DNA of 19,833 bases, taken from contig JAGHDA010000041.1 in assembly GCA_021160185.1 (NCBI GenBank), forward strand, positions 1-19,833, given 5' to 3'. Both the position numbers and the translations under genes were made by a program. Numbering within the stretch: the first letter of the stretch is position 1; every line of letters starts with the position of its first letter. Positions 11,985 to 19,187 of the stretch are shown here, one piece after another. The DNA comes from Verrucomicrobiota bacterium. Lineage in GTDB: Bacteria; Verrucomicrobiota; Verrucomicrobiia; Limisphaerales; CAZBKV01. Below the pieces are notes generated by a model. That model was not told where the DNA came from. It was given only the letters and a program-made list of their open reading frames with translations, and searched no databases.

Positions 11985-13451
11985 TTACTCTTCCAGCAAC
12001 TTTCGCAAGCGGCTCCGCCAACGTCGCAGCTCAAGGCTCACATTCCGGAACGACGGCGCGCCGGGCGCTCGCCGCCGCTCCAAGGCGCGCCTCAGGCTGA
12101 AGACGGCCCGCGCCTCGACCGTCAACCGCGGATCAACCTGCGCCAGCTCCTCGGCGGAAAGGCGGTGGAGGGGCTTGCCCAGGCTTTCGGCGCAAGCCAC
12201 CAGGCGGCCGACCACATCATGGGCCTCGCGAAAAGGAACGCCGCGGGACACAAGCCAATCGGCCAGGTCGGTCGCAAGCAGCGTCGGGTCGGAGGCGGCG
12301 CGGCGGCAGGCTTTCTCGTTCAATTCCGCCTGCTCCAGCATGCCGGCCATGAGCCGCACGCAGGCCAGGACCGTGTCGGCCGAATCGAAGAGGCGCTCCT
12401 TGTCCTCCTGAAGGTCGCGGTTATAAGTCATCGGCAGCCCCTTAAGGAGCGTGAGCATCGCGGTCAGGTTCCCAATCACGCGTCCGCTCTTGCCGCGAAT
12501 CAATTCGGCCACGTCCGGATTGCGCTTCTGGGGCATCAAGCTGGAGCCGGTGGAGTAAGCGTCGCTGATCCGAATAAACCCGAATTCGGCGGAAGCCCAA
12601 AGGATCAGATCCTCAGAAAGGCGGGAAAGATGGACGGCGAGCAGCGCGGCCGCGGCGCAAAACTCGACGACGAAATCCCGGTCGCCGACCGCGTCCATCG
12701 AGTTGCGGGTCAGCCGCGGCTTGCCCGCGCGGTCTACAAAGCCCAGCTCGCGCGCGACCGCCTCCCGATCCAGCGGCAAGGTGCTTCCAGCCAAGGCGCC
12801 GCATCCCAAGGGGCATTCATTGGCTCGCTCGCGCGCGTCGGCCAGCCGGCCGGCGTCCCGCTCGAACATTTCCACGTAGGCGAGCAGATGATGGGCAAAG
12901 AGGACCGGCTGGGCTCTTTGAAGGTGGGTATAGCCGGGGATCACGGCCCGACGATGCCGCCCGCCCAGCTCCGCCAACGCCAACTGCAGCCTCCGAAGCG
13001 CGAGGGTCAACTCGTCGATTCGGTCCCGGAGCCAGAGCCGCATGTCCAGGGCAATCTGGTCGTTCCGGGATCGGCCGGTGTGAAGCTTGGCCCCGGCCGG
13101 AACGCGACGGGTCAGCTCGGCCTCGATGTTCATGTGGACGTCCTCGAGCTCCGGCCGCCAGGGGAACTTCCCCGCCCGGATGTCTGCGGCGATTTCGTCC
13201 AGTCCGCGAAGGATCCCTTCCAACTCCCCGGCGTCGAGGACGCCGATTTTGCGCAGCATTCGGGCGTGGGCCTTGGAGCCCCGAATGTCCTGTTCCCACA
13301 GCCGCCAGTCGAAAGAAATCGACTCGGAGAAGGCCTGCGTCTCGGCCGCGGGACCGGCGGCGAACCGCCCGCTTCGCGCGGGCGGCCGCGCCGGATCGCC
13401 CCCTTGCGGCGGCTGAATCCCCTCGCTCTGTGTCCTGTCGTCTTCGCTCAT
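11985..13451 (-). CDS. argH: Argininosuccinate lyase
   Basis: ArgH splits argininosuccinate into arginine and fumarate, the last step of arginine biosynthesis, as a cytosolic homotetramer of the fumarase/aspartase superfamily. Visible are LHTGRSRNDQ (123-132), the catalytic-histidine segment GYTHLQRAQP (173-182, His176) and the superfamily signature GSSLMPQKRNPD (302-313) carrying the catalytic serine loop. At 488 residues it is about 30 longer than E. coli ArgH. The extra part is a proline- and glycine-rich N-terminus before SGRF, which stands where most ArgH proteins have WGGRF. The ATG at 13451 is supported by a strong GGAGGGG about eight bases upstream. No other arg gene is adjacent. It lies 162 bases downstream of the SGNH hydrolase on the same strand and may be partly co-transcribed. 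Confidence 0.97.
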   Translation of the reverse strand: MSEDDRTQSEGIQPPQGGDPARPPARSGRFAAGPAAETQAFSESISFDWRLWEQDIRGSKAHARMLRKIGVLDAGELEGILRGLDEIAADIRAGKFPWRPELEDVHMNIEAELTRRVPAGAKLHTGRSRNDQIALDMRLWLRDRIDELTLALRRLQLALAELGGRHRRAVIPGYTHLQRAQPVLFAHHLLAYVEMFERDAGRLADARERANECPLGCGALAGSTLPLDREAVARELGFVDRAGKPRLTRNSMDAVGDRDFVVEFCAAAALLAVHLSRLSEDLILWASAEFGFIRISDAYSTGSSLMPQKRNPDVAELIRGKSGRVIGNLTAMLTLLKGLPMTYNRDLQEDKERLFDSADTVLACVRLMAGMLEQAELNEKACRRAASDPTLLATDLADWLVSRGVPFREAHDVVGRLVACAESLGKPLHRLSAEELAQVDPRLTVEARAVFSLRRALERRRAPGAPSFRNVSLELRRWRSRLRKLLEE

Positions 13452-13613
13452 TGTCGTTTCCCCTCCGCCGCCCTCTCACAGAAACAGAAATCAGACGGAT
13501 GACCTCTCTTCTCACAATCGCCAGACGGCGCGTCCCCAGGCAACCCCAAAGGAGCCGGATCGTCAATCCGTCGGCGCAAGCCGTCCGAGCGCGGGAAGGC
13601 CCAGGAAACGCCC

Positions 13614-14333
13614 TCAGGGCCGTTCCAGGGAAAGCAAAATCGGCCGGAGCGCGTCCCGCCAAATCTCGTAGCCCTTGCGGTTCATATGGAGGTTGTCTTT
13701 CAGGAAGATCTCCGGCCTGGGCCGCCCGTCCGGACCGAGCATCGGGGCGGCGACGTCCACAAACACCAGTCGCGGATCGCGGGCGCACGCCTCGGCGAGC
13801 AGGCGGTTGGCTCTCCGCATCGCGGGCCAGAGTTTCCACCGGGCGATTGAAGGCTTAATCGAAAGGCAATAAATCTGCGTCTCCGGAAGCCGTCCATGAA
13901 TTTTGGCGACCAGTCGCAGGAATACGTCCCGAACCCGCTCCGGCGACACGCCTGCCGCGATGTCGTTGTCGCCTTCGTAAATCACCGCCGCGCGGGGCAG
14001 GTAGGGCAGCACGATCCGGTCGGCGAAATGGAGCAGATCCCACATCGTGCTCCCGCCGAATCCGCGAGGCACGATCGGCAGGGGCGCCAGATCCTTCCGG
14101 ATGGCGCCATGCCACAATCGCATGCTCGAGCTGCCCACGCACAAAACCGCCCCCAACGGCGGCGGGTTGGCTGCGTCCTGCCGCTCGAAAGCCTCGATCG
14201 CCTTCTCAAACCGCGCCGGATCGGGGTAGTCCCCTGCAGCCGGGCGAACCAGACAAGCCGAAAGGGCCATCGCTGCCGCCCAAACCGCCGGGCGAACAGC
14301 AGCCCAGAGCCGCGAAATCGCCGCGTTCTCCAT
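13614..14333 (-). CDS. SGNH/GDSL-family hydrolase, predicted exported lipoprotein
   Basis: This 239-residue product belongs to the SGNH hydrolases, which act on esters of carbohydrates or lipids. The four blocks are visible: CVGSSSM with the nucleophile serine (Ser68 or Ser69), RGFGGS with the oxyanion glycine (about residue 93), EGDNDI with Asn123, and KDNLHMN with Asp213 and His216. Start ATG 14333 gives a signal peptide ending in LSAC (24-27), a lipobox that would lipidate Cys27 and anchor the protein in the envelope. The frame is open further upstream to 14513, but that segment looks non-coding. No good Shine-Dalgarno precedes the ATG. On the minus strand TTGCCC (14362-14357), then 17 bases, then CATGAT (14339-14334 region) lies just before it, a possible leaderless promoter. 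The natural substrate is unknown; acetyl xylan or another acylated sugar is plausible from the family. Confidence 0.85.
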   Translation of the reverse strand: MENAAISRLWAAVRPAVWAAAMALSACLVRPAAGDYPDPARFEKAIEAFERQDAANPPPLGAVLCVGSSSMRLWHGAIRKDLAPLPIVPRGFGGSTMWDLLHFADRIVLPYLPRAAVIYEGDNDIAAGVSPERVRDVFLRLVAKIHGRLPETQIYCLSIKPSIARWKLWPAMRRANRLLAEACARDPRLVFVDVAAPMLGPDGRPRPEIFLKDNLHMNRKGYEIWRDALRPILLSLERP

Positions 14334-14465
14334 GGCCGCATCATGGGCGCAAAGCCCGTGGCGGGCAAGCGCGCCCGAAGCCGCGGCGGCGAACTGTGAA
14401 TCGTTCACGCCGCCGGGCCCGGATGAGAAAAAATCGTCGAAATCACAGAAAAACGAATTTTCCAG

Positions 14466-14492
14466 TTGCGCGCCCGCTCGGAGCGCTATAGC
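14466..14492 (+). promoter_or_regulatory. Weak candidate promoter for rho
   Basis: TTGCGC (14466-14471) and TATAGC (14487-14492) are separated by 15 bases, just downstream of an A+T-rich tract. The spacing is short and both boxes are imperfect. Transcription from about 14499 would give a leader of about 115 bases containing the nested inverted repeat at 14512-14558. Confidence 0.3.
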
Positions 14493-14511
14493 TTGGGGCA
14501 TCGCTAGGTCC

Positions 14512-14558
14512 AACCGGCGGAGTTATCTTCGGGTTTCAACCCTTGCGCTCGGCCGGTT
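14512..14558 (+). repeat. Nested inverted repeat in the rho leader
   Basis: AACCGGC (14512-14518) pairs perfectly with GCCGGTT (14552-14558). Inside it, GGGTTTCAACCC (14531-14542) forms a second short hairpin. In RNA this would be a branched or stacked leader structure ending about 55 bases before the rho ATG. There is no T tract after it, so it is not a simple intrinsic terminator. A role in rho autoregulation is conjecture. Confidence 0.5.
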
Positions 14559-14613
14559 CTTCCTAAGAAGCAACACGAAGAAGGACCTTGTTTGTTGGGA
14601 TGGTTTGAACCTT

Positions 14614-15756
14614 ATGAGCAGTCAAAACAGTCAGAAAACGCAGGCGCCTCCCACGCCGGAAGTGGGAGAAGGATACCTCGAGATCTCCGAGCGGGGTTTT
14701 GGATTCCTTCGGACTCCGGAGAGGCACTACGCCCCCAAACCGACCGACGTGTTCGTCACACCGGACACGATCAAGAAGATGGGGCTGCGGGAAGGCTCTC
14801 TTATCAAAGGCAAGCTGCAACCCCCGCACAAAGGCACCAGCCCCCAGCTTAAGGAAATCCTCGAAGTCAACGGCATGCCCTATGAGAAGTATCTCAAGGC
14901 ATCGCGATTCGAGGACCTGACCACAATCGACCCTCGCGAAAAATTCAACCTGGAAACCGATCCGGACCAGATTGAAACCCGCCTCATTGATCTGGTCACC
15001 CCTATCGGCAAGGGCACGCGCGGGCTCATCGTGGCGCCTCCCCGCACCGGCAAAACAACCATCCTGAAGCAAATCGCCAACGCCGTCCGCAAAAACCATC
15101 CCGATGTCCAGGTCGTCGTTCTTCTGATCGACGAGCGCCCCGAGGAGGTCACCGACTTCCAGCGCTCGGTGGACGCGGAGGTGGTGGCTTCCTCCAACGA
15201 CCAGGAGCTGGAAACCCACGTGCGTCTCTCCCGCTTCACCATCGAACGATGCCGCCGCATGGTCGAGGCGGGCAAGGACGTGTTGGTCCTGCTGGACTCG
15301 CTCACCCGCGTGGCGCGGGCCTACAACAGCGTCAAAGGCGGCAGCGGCCGGACAATGACCGGCGGCGTAGACGCCCGGGCGCTGGAAATCCCGCGCAAGA
15401 TCTTCGCCGCCGCGCGCAAGATCGAGGAAGGCGGCTCGCTGACAATCATCGCCACGGCGCTTGTGGAAACCGGCTCCCGGATGGATGAGCTGATCTTCCA
15501 GGAATTCAAGGGCACCGGCAACATGGAGCTCGTCCTGGACCGAAAGCTCTCCGACCGGCGGCTCTTCCCAGCGGTGAACATTCCCAGCAGCGGCACGCGC
15601 AAGGAGGAAAAGCTCTATCCGCCGGACCAGATAGAGGCGATCCGCAAACTTCGCCGGATGGTGGTGGATATGAACCCGGTGGAAGCGATGGAAACCCTCC
15701 AGGCCGCTCTGCGGAAGCACAAGACCAACGCCGAGCTTCTGGCCAAGCTGCGGTAG
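14614..15756 (+). CDS. rho: Transcription termination factor Rho
   Basis: Rho is a hexameric RNA helicase that ends transcription at Rho-dependent sites. The 380-residue product begins almost directly with the cold-shock-type RNA-binding domain (about 18-72), including GFGFLR (28-33). Next are the P-loop APPRTGKT (141-148), LLIDERPEEVT (170-180) with the catalytic glutamate, Walker B VLVLLDS (223-229), the Q-loop region (about 241-251), the R-loop EFKGTGNMEL (297-306) and the SGTRKEE arginine-finger segment (Arg329). Compared with E. coli Rho (419 residues) the N-terminal helix bundle is missing. The residue after DERPEEVTD is Phe182, where E. coli has Met219. I chose ATG 14614 because the longer frame upstream covers the leader and is not protein-like. 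The ribosome-binding site is poor (GGGATGG about 12 bases upstream). Confidence 0.97.
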   Translation: MSSQNSQKTQAPPTPEVGEGYLEISERGFGFLRTPERHYAPKPTDVFVTPDTIKKMGLREGSLIKGKLQPPHKGTSPQLKEILEVNGMPYEKYLKASRFEDLTTIDPREKFNLETDPDQIETRLIDLVTPIGKGTRGLIVAPPRTGKTTILKQIANAVRKNHPDVQVVVLLIDERPEEVTDFQRSVDAEVVASSNDQELETHVRLSRFTIERCRRMVEAGKDVLVLLDSLTRVARAYNSVKGGSGRTMTGGVDARALEIPRKIFAAARKIEEGGSLTIIATALVETGSRMDELIFQEFKGTGNMELVLDRKLSDRRLFPAVNIPSSGTRKEEKLYPPDQIEAIRKLRRMVVDMNPVEAMETLQAALRKHKTNAELLAKLR

Positions 15757-15951
15757 CCCGCGAGGGCGTCTGTGGGAAGAAAACGGCGGGGCGTTCTCTC
15801 CCGCCCGGCTCCGACTCAACCGCCTGCGGCGGCCCCTGTCGCCCCGGCTCCATCGACCTTCCCGACAACCCGGCCGGTGGAAGCGCGCGAAACGCTCCAT
15901 GCCCCGGCCTCTGATTGACTTGGCTTCGCGCGACCGTTAGCCTCGGCGCGG
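15757..15951. other. Intergenic region after rho
   Basis: This region has no gene. A hairpin GGCGGG (15785-15790) / CCCGCC (15800-15805) with a 9-base loop lies 28 bases past the rho stop, but it has no T tail. The right end carries the candidate promoter of the BamD-like gene. Confidence 0.5.
15915..15943 (+). promoter_or_regulatory. Candidate promoter of the bamD-like/lptE pair
   Basis: TTGACT (15915-15920) matches five of six -35 consensus bases. After exactly 17 bases comes TAGCCT (15938-15943), which keeps the TA...T frame of a -10. The expected start point falls at about 15950, one or two bases before the ATG at 15952, so the mRNA would be leaderless. That agrees with the absence of a Shine-Dalgarno. 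Pattern evidence only. Confidence 0.42.
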
Positions 15952-16989
15952 ATGAAGCGGACCGTTGCGATTCTATTATTGGCTCTGGCTTGGCTGGCGG
16001 CCTTTCCTCGTCGCAGCCCGGCGCCTCTGGTCTACCGGCCCGGGGTCGGGTGGACCTACGAATCGCCGGCGACAAAGGGCCAGTGGCGCAAAACCCGCGC
16101 GAAGGAGCAGTACCAGTTCGCTCTGGACGCCTTCCAAGGCGGCGACTACAAGCTCGCCGCCAAAGCCGCCCGTTATTGCGTGGACACCTGGCCCCTCTCC
16201 GATTACGCGCCGGACGCCCAGTACTTGCTGGGCCGCTGCTACGAGGCGCGGGAACGCTTCGAAAAGGCCTTCAAGGAATACCAGAAGCTGATTGAAAAGC
16301 ACCCCAAGTACGACAAATACGAAGAGGTCCTCCTGCGCCAGTTTGAAATCGCCAATCGCTTCCTCGCCGGGCGGCGGTTCCGCCTCTGGGGATTGTTCCC
16401 CCTCTACAGGTCGATGGAGAAGACGGTGGAAATGTACGTCAACGTAATCGGCAACGGCCCTTACAGCCGGATCGCTCCCCTGGCGCAATTGAACATCGGC
16501 GTAGCCCGCGAGAAACAGAAAGACTACGTCCTGGCCGTGGACGCCTACAGCAAGGCGGCCGACCTCTACCACGACAAGCCCCTCTACGCCGCCGAGGCGC
16601 TCTACCGGGAAGCCATGGCCTGGTACAAACAAGCCAAAACCTCCGAGTATGACCAAAGCGCCGCTTCCCAGGCGATCGGCCGTTTCACCGACTTCACCAT
16701 CCTCTACCCTTCCGATCCCCGGGTCGAAGAAGTCCGGCGGCTCATCCTTCAGCTCAAGGAGGAGCAAGCCAAAGGCGCTCTGCGGATCGCCAGGTTCTAC
16801 GAGAAACGGCGCAAGATCCTGGCCGCGCGCATCTACTACAACGAGGTAATCGCCAAAGCGCCCGACTCGGAATTTGCCAAAACAGCTCGGGAACGGCTGG
16901 CGGCCTTGAAAGCGCCCCAGGTCGCCTCCCCGGAAAAGCCCGCCCCGGAAGGGGCCGGAAACGAAGCCGCGTCTGAAAAGAAGCCATGA
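15952..16989 (+). CDS. BamD-like tetratricopeptide-repeat protein, exported
   Basis: This 345-residue protein starts with a signal peptide (about 1-20, MKRTVAILLLALAWLAAFPR) and a conserved-looking segment PLVYRPGVGWTYE (25-37). Repeated helix pairs follow that resemble TPRs of the BamD/YfiO type: about 48-83, 86-118, 174-208, 213-250 and 270-320. A Pro/Ala/Glu-rich tail ends it. BamD is part of the complex that folds proteins into the outer membrane. Unlike classical BamD there is no lipobox cysteine in the signal region, so anchoring would have to occur in another way, or the protein is periplasmic. It overlaps lptE by ATGA, which fits an envelope-biogenesis operon. A general TPR scaffold (YbgF/CpoB-like) is the alternative. 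Confidence 0.78.
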   Translation: MKRTVAILLLALAWLAAFPRRSPAPLVYRPGVGWTYESPATKGQWRKTRAKEQYQFALDAFQGGDYKLAAKAARYCVDTWPLSDYAPDAQYLLGRCYEARERFEKAFKEYQKLIEKHPKYDKYEEVLLRQFEIANRFLAGRRFRLWGLFPLYRSMEKTVEMYVNVIGNGPYSRIAPLAQLNIGVAREKQKDYVLAVDAYSKAADLYHDKPLYAAEALYREAMAWYKQAKTSEYDQSAASQAIGRFTDFTILYPSDPRVEEVRRLILQLKEEQAKGALRIARFYEKRRKILAARIYYNEVIAKAPDSEFAKTARERLAALKAPQVASPEKPAPEGAGNEAASEKKP

Positions 16990-17504
16990 AACGCCGTCGC
17001 TTCGCGTGGGTTCTGGCCGCCGCGACCGCCCTGGCCGCCGCGGGCTGCGCCGGCTACCGACTGGGCCCCACCAACGGCGCGCCCGCTGGAGAGCGAACCG
17101 TCCAGGTCCTTCCCTTCGAAAACCAAACTCTCGAGCCCCGCCTGGTCGAGCCGGTGGTCTCCGCCCTCAGACGCAGGCTCCAACAGGACGGCACGTTTCG
17201 CCTGGCCACGCGCGGCGACGCGGACATCGTGGTGGAAGGAACCCTTCTCCGCTACCGACGCCGCAGCGTTTCCTACGAACCAGGCGACATCCGCTCCGTC
17301 CGCGATTATGACCTCCGCCTCACCGCCCACGTGAAGGCTTACGAAGCCGCGGGGGGACGCGTCCTTTTGGACCGGGACGTGACCGCCCGAACCACCGTCC
17401 GCCTCGCCGGAGATCAACCCAGCGCCGAACGGCAAGCCGCGCCCCTGCTTGCCGACGATCTGGCCCGCCGGATCACCTCGCTCCTCGTGGACGGAACGTG
17501 GTAA
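16986..17504 (+). CDS. lptE: LptE family LPS-assembly lipoprotein
   Basis: This 172-residue lipoprotein should act with the LptD barrel to insert lipopolysaccharide into the outer leaflet. The N-terminus MKRRRFAWVLAAATALAAAG is a signal peptide with lipidated Cys21, followed by AGYRLG, the typical beginning of mature LptE proteins. Next come a strand VQVLPFENQT, a helix (about 52-67), and strands around DIVVEGTLLRYRR and YDLRLTAHVKAYE, the alpha/beta sandwich of the family, then a C-terminal helix ending in LARRITSLLVDGTW. Its ATG overlaps the stop of the BamD-like gene (ATGA at 16986-16989), so the two are translationally coupled. The lipobox has Ala at -3 in place of the preferred Leu. No lptD is in the window. 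Confidence 0.82.
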   Translation: MKRRRFAWVLAAATALAAAGCAGYRLGPTNGAPAGERTVQVLPFENQTLEPRLVEPVVSALRRRLQQDGTFRLATRGDADIVVEGTLLRYRRRSVSYEPGDIRSVRDYDLRLTAHVKAYEAAGGRVLLDRDVTARTTVRLAGDQPSAERQAAPLLADDLARRITSLLVDGTW

Positions 17505-17511
17505 CGGGGGC

Positions 17512-17549
17512 TGTTCCGCTTCCAAACGCGACAGAAGCGCAACGGAACA
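17512..17549. repeat. Interrupted hairpin between convergent lptE and glycoside hydrolase genes
   Basis: TGTTCC-GCTTC (17512-17522) can pair with GAAGC (17534-17538) and GGAACA (17544-17549), giving an 11-bp stem with a 5-base bulge and an 11-base loop. It lies between the two converging stop codons and could block read-through or protect 3' ends in both directions. No T tract follows on either strand, so it is not a standard intrinsic terminator. A second, very stable hairpin (GGCGCGC 17588-17594 / GCGCGCC 17600-17606) lies inside the end of the neighbouring coding region. Confidence 0.4.
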
Positions 17550-17571
17550 AACGAGGCGGCGGCGCCGCGGC

Positions 17572-19062
17572 TCAGCGAACCTCCGCCGGCGCGCCTTCGG
17601 CGCGCCTCGGCCGGGATGAAGCGGCAACGATCCACAACGCCCAGTCCTCGCGCGAGGGCGGCTCGAAAATCTTTCGCCCGTTCGCCTCGCCGACGGCGGA
17701 GGCCCGGGTCAACTTCCCCGTCCGCGGATCAAACCACCTGGCGAGCGCGCGCCGATCGCCGAGGGCCGAAAGATCCACTTCCATTCGAGCGCCCCAACCG
17801 GTGTAAAGCGCGTACTCGCGCCCGAGGCGCGCCAGACAATGGCCGCCCTTGACCAGGTCGTCGTGCGGATCCATCTCCCGGTAGTTCACCAGCCGAACAA
17901 ACTCGGCCAAATGCCGCGCCCAACGGTGCGTGTCCCGTTCCCGGAAGTCCTGCCAGCAGGCCGCCGTCCAGTGGCCGCCGGCCACAAAGGAAAACCAGAA
18001 AGCGCGCCGCTCATTCGCCAACTGCTCGGGCGAGCTGCGCCGCCAGGTCTCGTCCGCCGTCGAGCCCGGCGGCGGGAAGAAGCCTGTCTCGTCGCAAACC
18101 ACCGGCTTGCCGAATCGCAGGTTGCGGGCAATGACCGAGACGGCCGCCTCAGGCGTTCTCAGCTCACCCTTGTGGAAAAAGGGTATCGGGTGCTCGCACA
18201 CAATGTCGATCCCCCGCATCTGGTCGTACACGTCCGCCGCGTTGATCGAGCGCAAATGCCGGCGCGAGTCGTGCTTATCCAAGAAAGCCAGCCAGTGCCG
18301 AGTCCAACGAACCCCGTCCGGCTCGACCTTCCCCCAGCCCTGCTCGTTCATGATTTCCCAGTAGATGTTCGGAAAGCCGCCGAGTTGGTCGAGGGTGTGT
18401 TTCACGTAGGCTTGCTGGATCCACTGGTTGCGTTTCTTCCAATCCCACTGGGGACGGAACGGGCGTCGGAACAAATCCAGATCGTTGTAATCGGCAAACA
18501 GGCACACGCCCGGCTTGCCGATCCCGCCGGGCACAGCCCCGCCGTTGCCGTTTGCCGCGGCCAGCGGGCATCGGCTCCACGGCTTTTCCGTCCTCCCGTC
18601 CCGCAGGCAACAGTAATCGAAGAGAATGTACTCGACCGCGATATCCCGCTCTTCAGCCATCTTTACGATCGACTTGACCAGTCGCCAGTAGGCCGGGTTG
18701 AAGCGAGTTAGTTCGAAGTCGAACGCTTTGGCGTCTCGCACAGCCCATGGAGAAAAGGCGGGCAGAAGCTCCTTTTGCCAACACAGGTCCCAAGGAAAGA
18801 AGCGCACCCGGTTGAATCCGTTGCGGCGCAGCATGTCCAAGTAGCGCCGCCATTGCTCGCGGCTCCGGCTCCATGGCTGACAGATCGACTCCATCCCGCT
18901 GCCGATGAGGTAGAAAGGCCGCCCATTGTAGAGCAGGTATCGGGGATGGGCGGGATCCACGCGCAAGCCGCTTTTCTTCCCGCCGGACGGCGCGCCCGCC
19001 GCAGCCTGCGCCCATAACGCCAACGCCAGCCCCGCGCTCCAAGTTTGAATCGCCTTCTTCAT
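17572..19062 (-). CDS. Secreted glycoside hydrolase, DUF4038/apiosidase-like with C-terminal beta domain
   Basis: This 496-residue exported enzyme has a signal peptide (about 1-24, MKKAIQTWSAGLALALWAQA then AAGAP) and a (beta/alpha)8 domain of clan GH-A. It opens with DPAHPRYLLYNGRPFYLIG (36-54), the usual entry to DUF4038 proteins. The likely acid/base is Glu240 in IYWEIMNEQGW and the likely nucleophile Glu325 in PVVCDETGFF. Residues about 415-480 form a small beta domain with RWFDPRTGKLT, as in the domain annotated as putative collagen-binding in such proteins. Characterised relatives attack branched plant polysaccharides (apiose in pectin), but the substrate here is not determined. ATG 19062 is supported by the strong GAGGAAAGG about eight bases upstream; the longer frame is not used. 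It is divergent from the partial exported protein at the right edge. Confidence 0.85.
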   Translation of the reverse strand: MKKAIQTWSAGLALALWAQAAAGAPSGGKKSGLRVDPAHPRYLLYNGRPFYLIGSGMESICQPWSRSREQWRRYLDMLRRNGFNRVRFFPWDLCWQKELLPAFSPWAVRDAKAFDFELTRFNPAYWRLVKSIVKMAEERDIAVEYILFDYCCLRDGRTEKPWSRCPLAAANGNGGAVPGGIGKPGVCLFADYNDLDLFRRPFRPQWDWKKRNQWIQQAYVKHTLDQLGGFPNIYWEIMNEQGWGKVEPDGVRWTRHWLAFLDKHDSRRHLRSINAADVYDQMRGIDIVCEHPIPFFHKGELRTPEAAVSVIARNLRFGKPVVCDETGFFPPPGSTADETWRRSSPEQLANERRAFWFSFVAGGHWTAACWQDFRERDTHRWARHLAEFVRLVNYREMDPHDDLVKGGHCLARLGREYALYTGWGARMEVDLSALGDRRALARWFDPRTGKLTRASAVGEANGRKIFEPPSREDWALWIVAASSRPRRAEGAPAEVR

Positions 19063-19187
19063 GACCAAGCCTTTCCTCGCGCCTGCCGCCGGCCCCCCAA
19101 AGCCGAAACGCCTCAGCCCCCAACGCAGGAGCGCCGCTCCGGATTCCCGGTTCGCCCGGCGACAGCCTGCCCTGTAAACTCGGCCGT
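19063..19187. promoter_or_regulatory. Divergent intergenic region between two exported-protein genes
   Basis: This 125-base region must hold promoters for both neighbours. On the plus strand TAAACT (19175-19180) stands seven bases before the ATG at 19188, a possible -10 for a leaderless message; its -35 (TTCGCC, 19151-19156) is weak. A short palindrome GGAGC-GCC-GCTCC (19128-19140) near the middle could be an operator. No clear minus-strand promoter was found. Confidence 0.3.

Larger units (their letters stand above)
14334..14613. other. Divergent intergenic region between SGNH hydrolase and rho
   Basis: This 280-base stretch separates two divergent starts and carries no supported gene. Its left part is G+C-rich. 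The middle (about 14420-14470) is distinctly A+T-rich, with runs of A, as expected of a promoter region. The right part forms the proposed rho leader described separately. Open frames crossing it from either side are extensions of the flanking genes without protein-like composition. Confidence 0.6.

Noticed and set aside
12165..13502. A long plus-strand frame opposite argH
   Set aside because: It is the antisense shadow of argH, whose catalytic motifs are intact on the other strand.
15785..15805. Hairpin after rho as an intrinsic terminator
   Set aside because: The 6-bp G/C stem is not followed by a T tract on the plus strand.
14563..15900. A long minus-strand frame opposite rho
   Set aside because: Antisense shadow of rho with no domain-like sequence.
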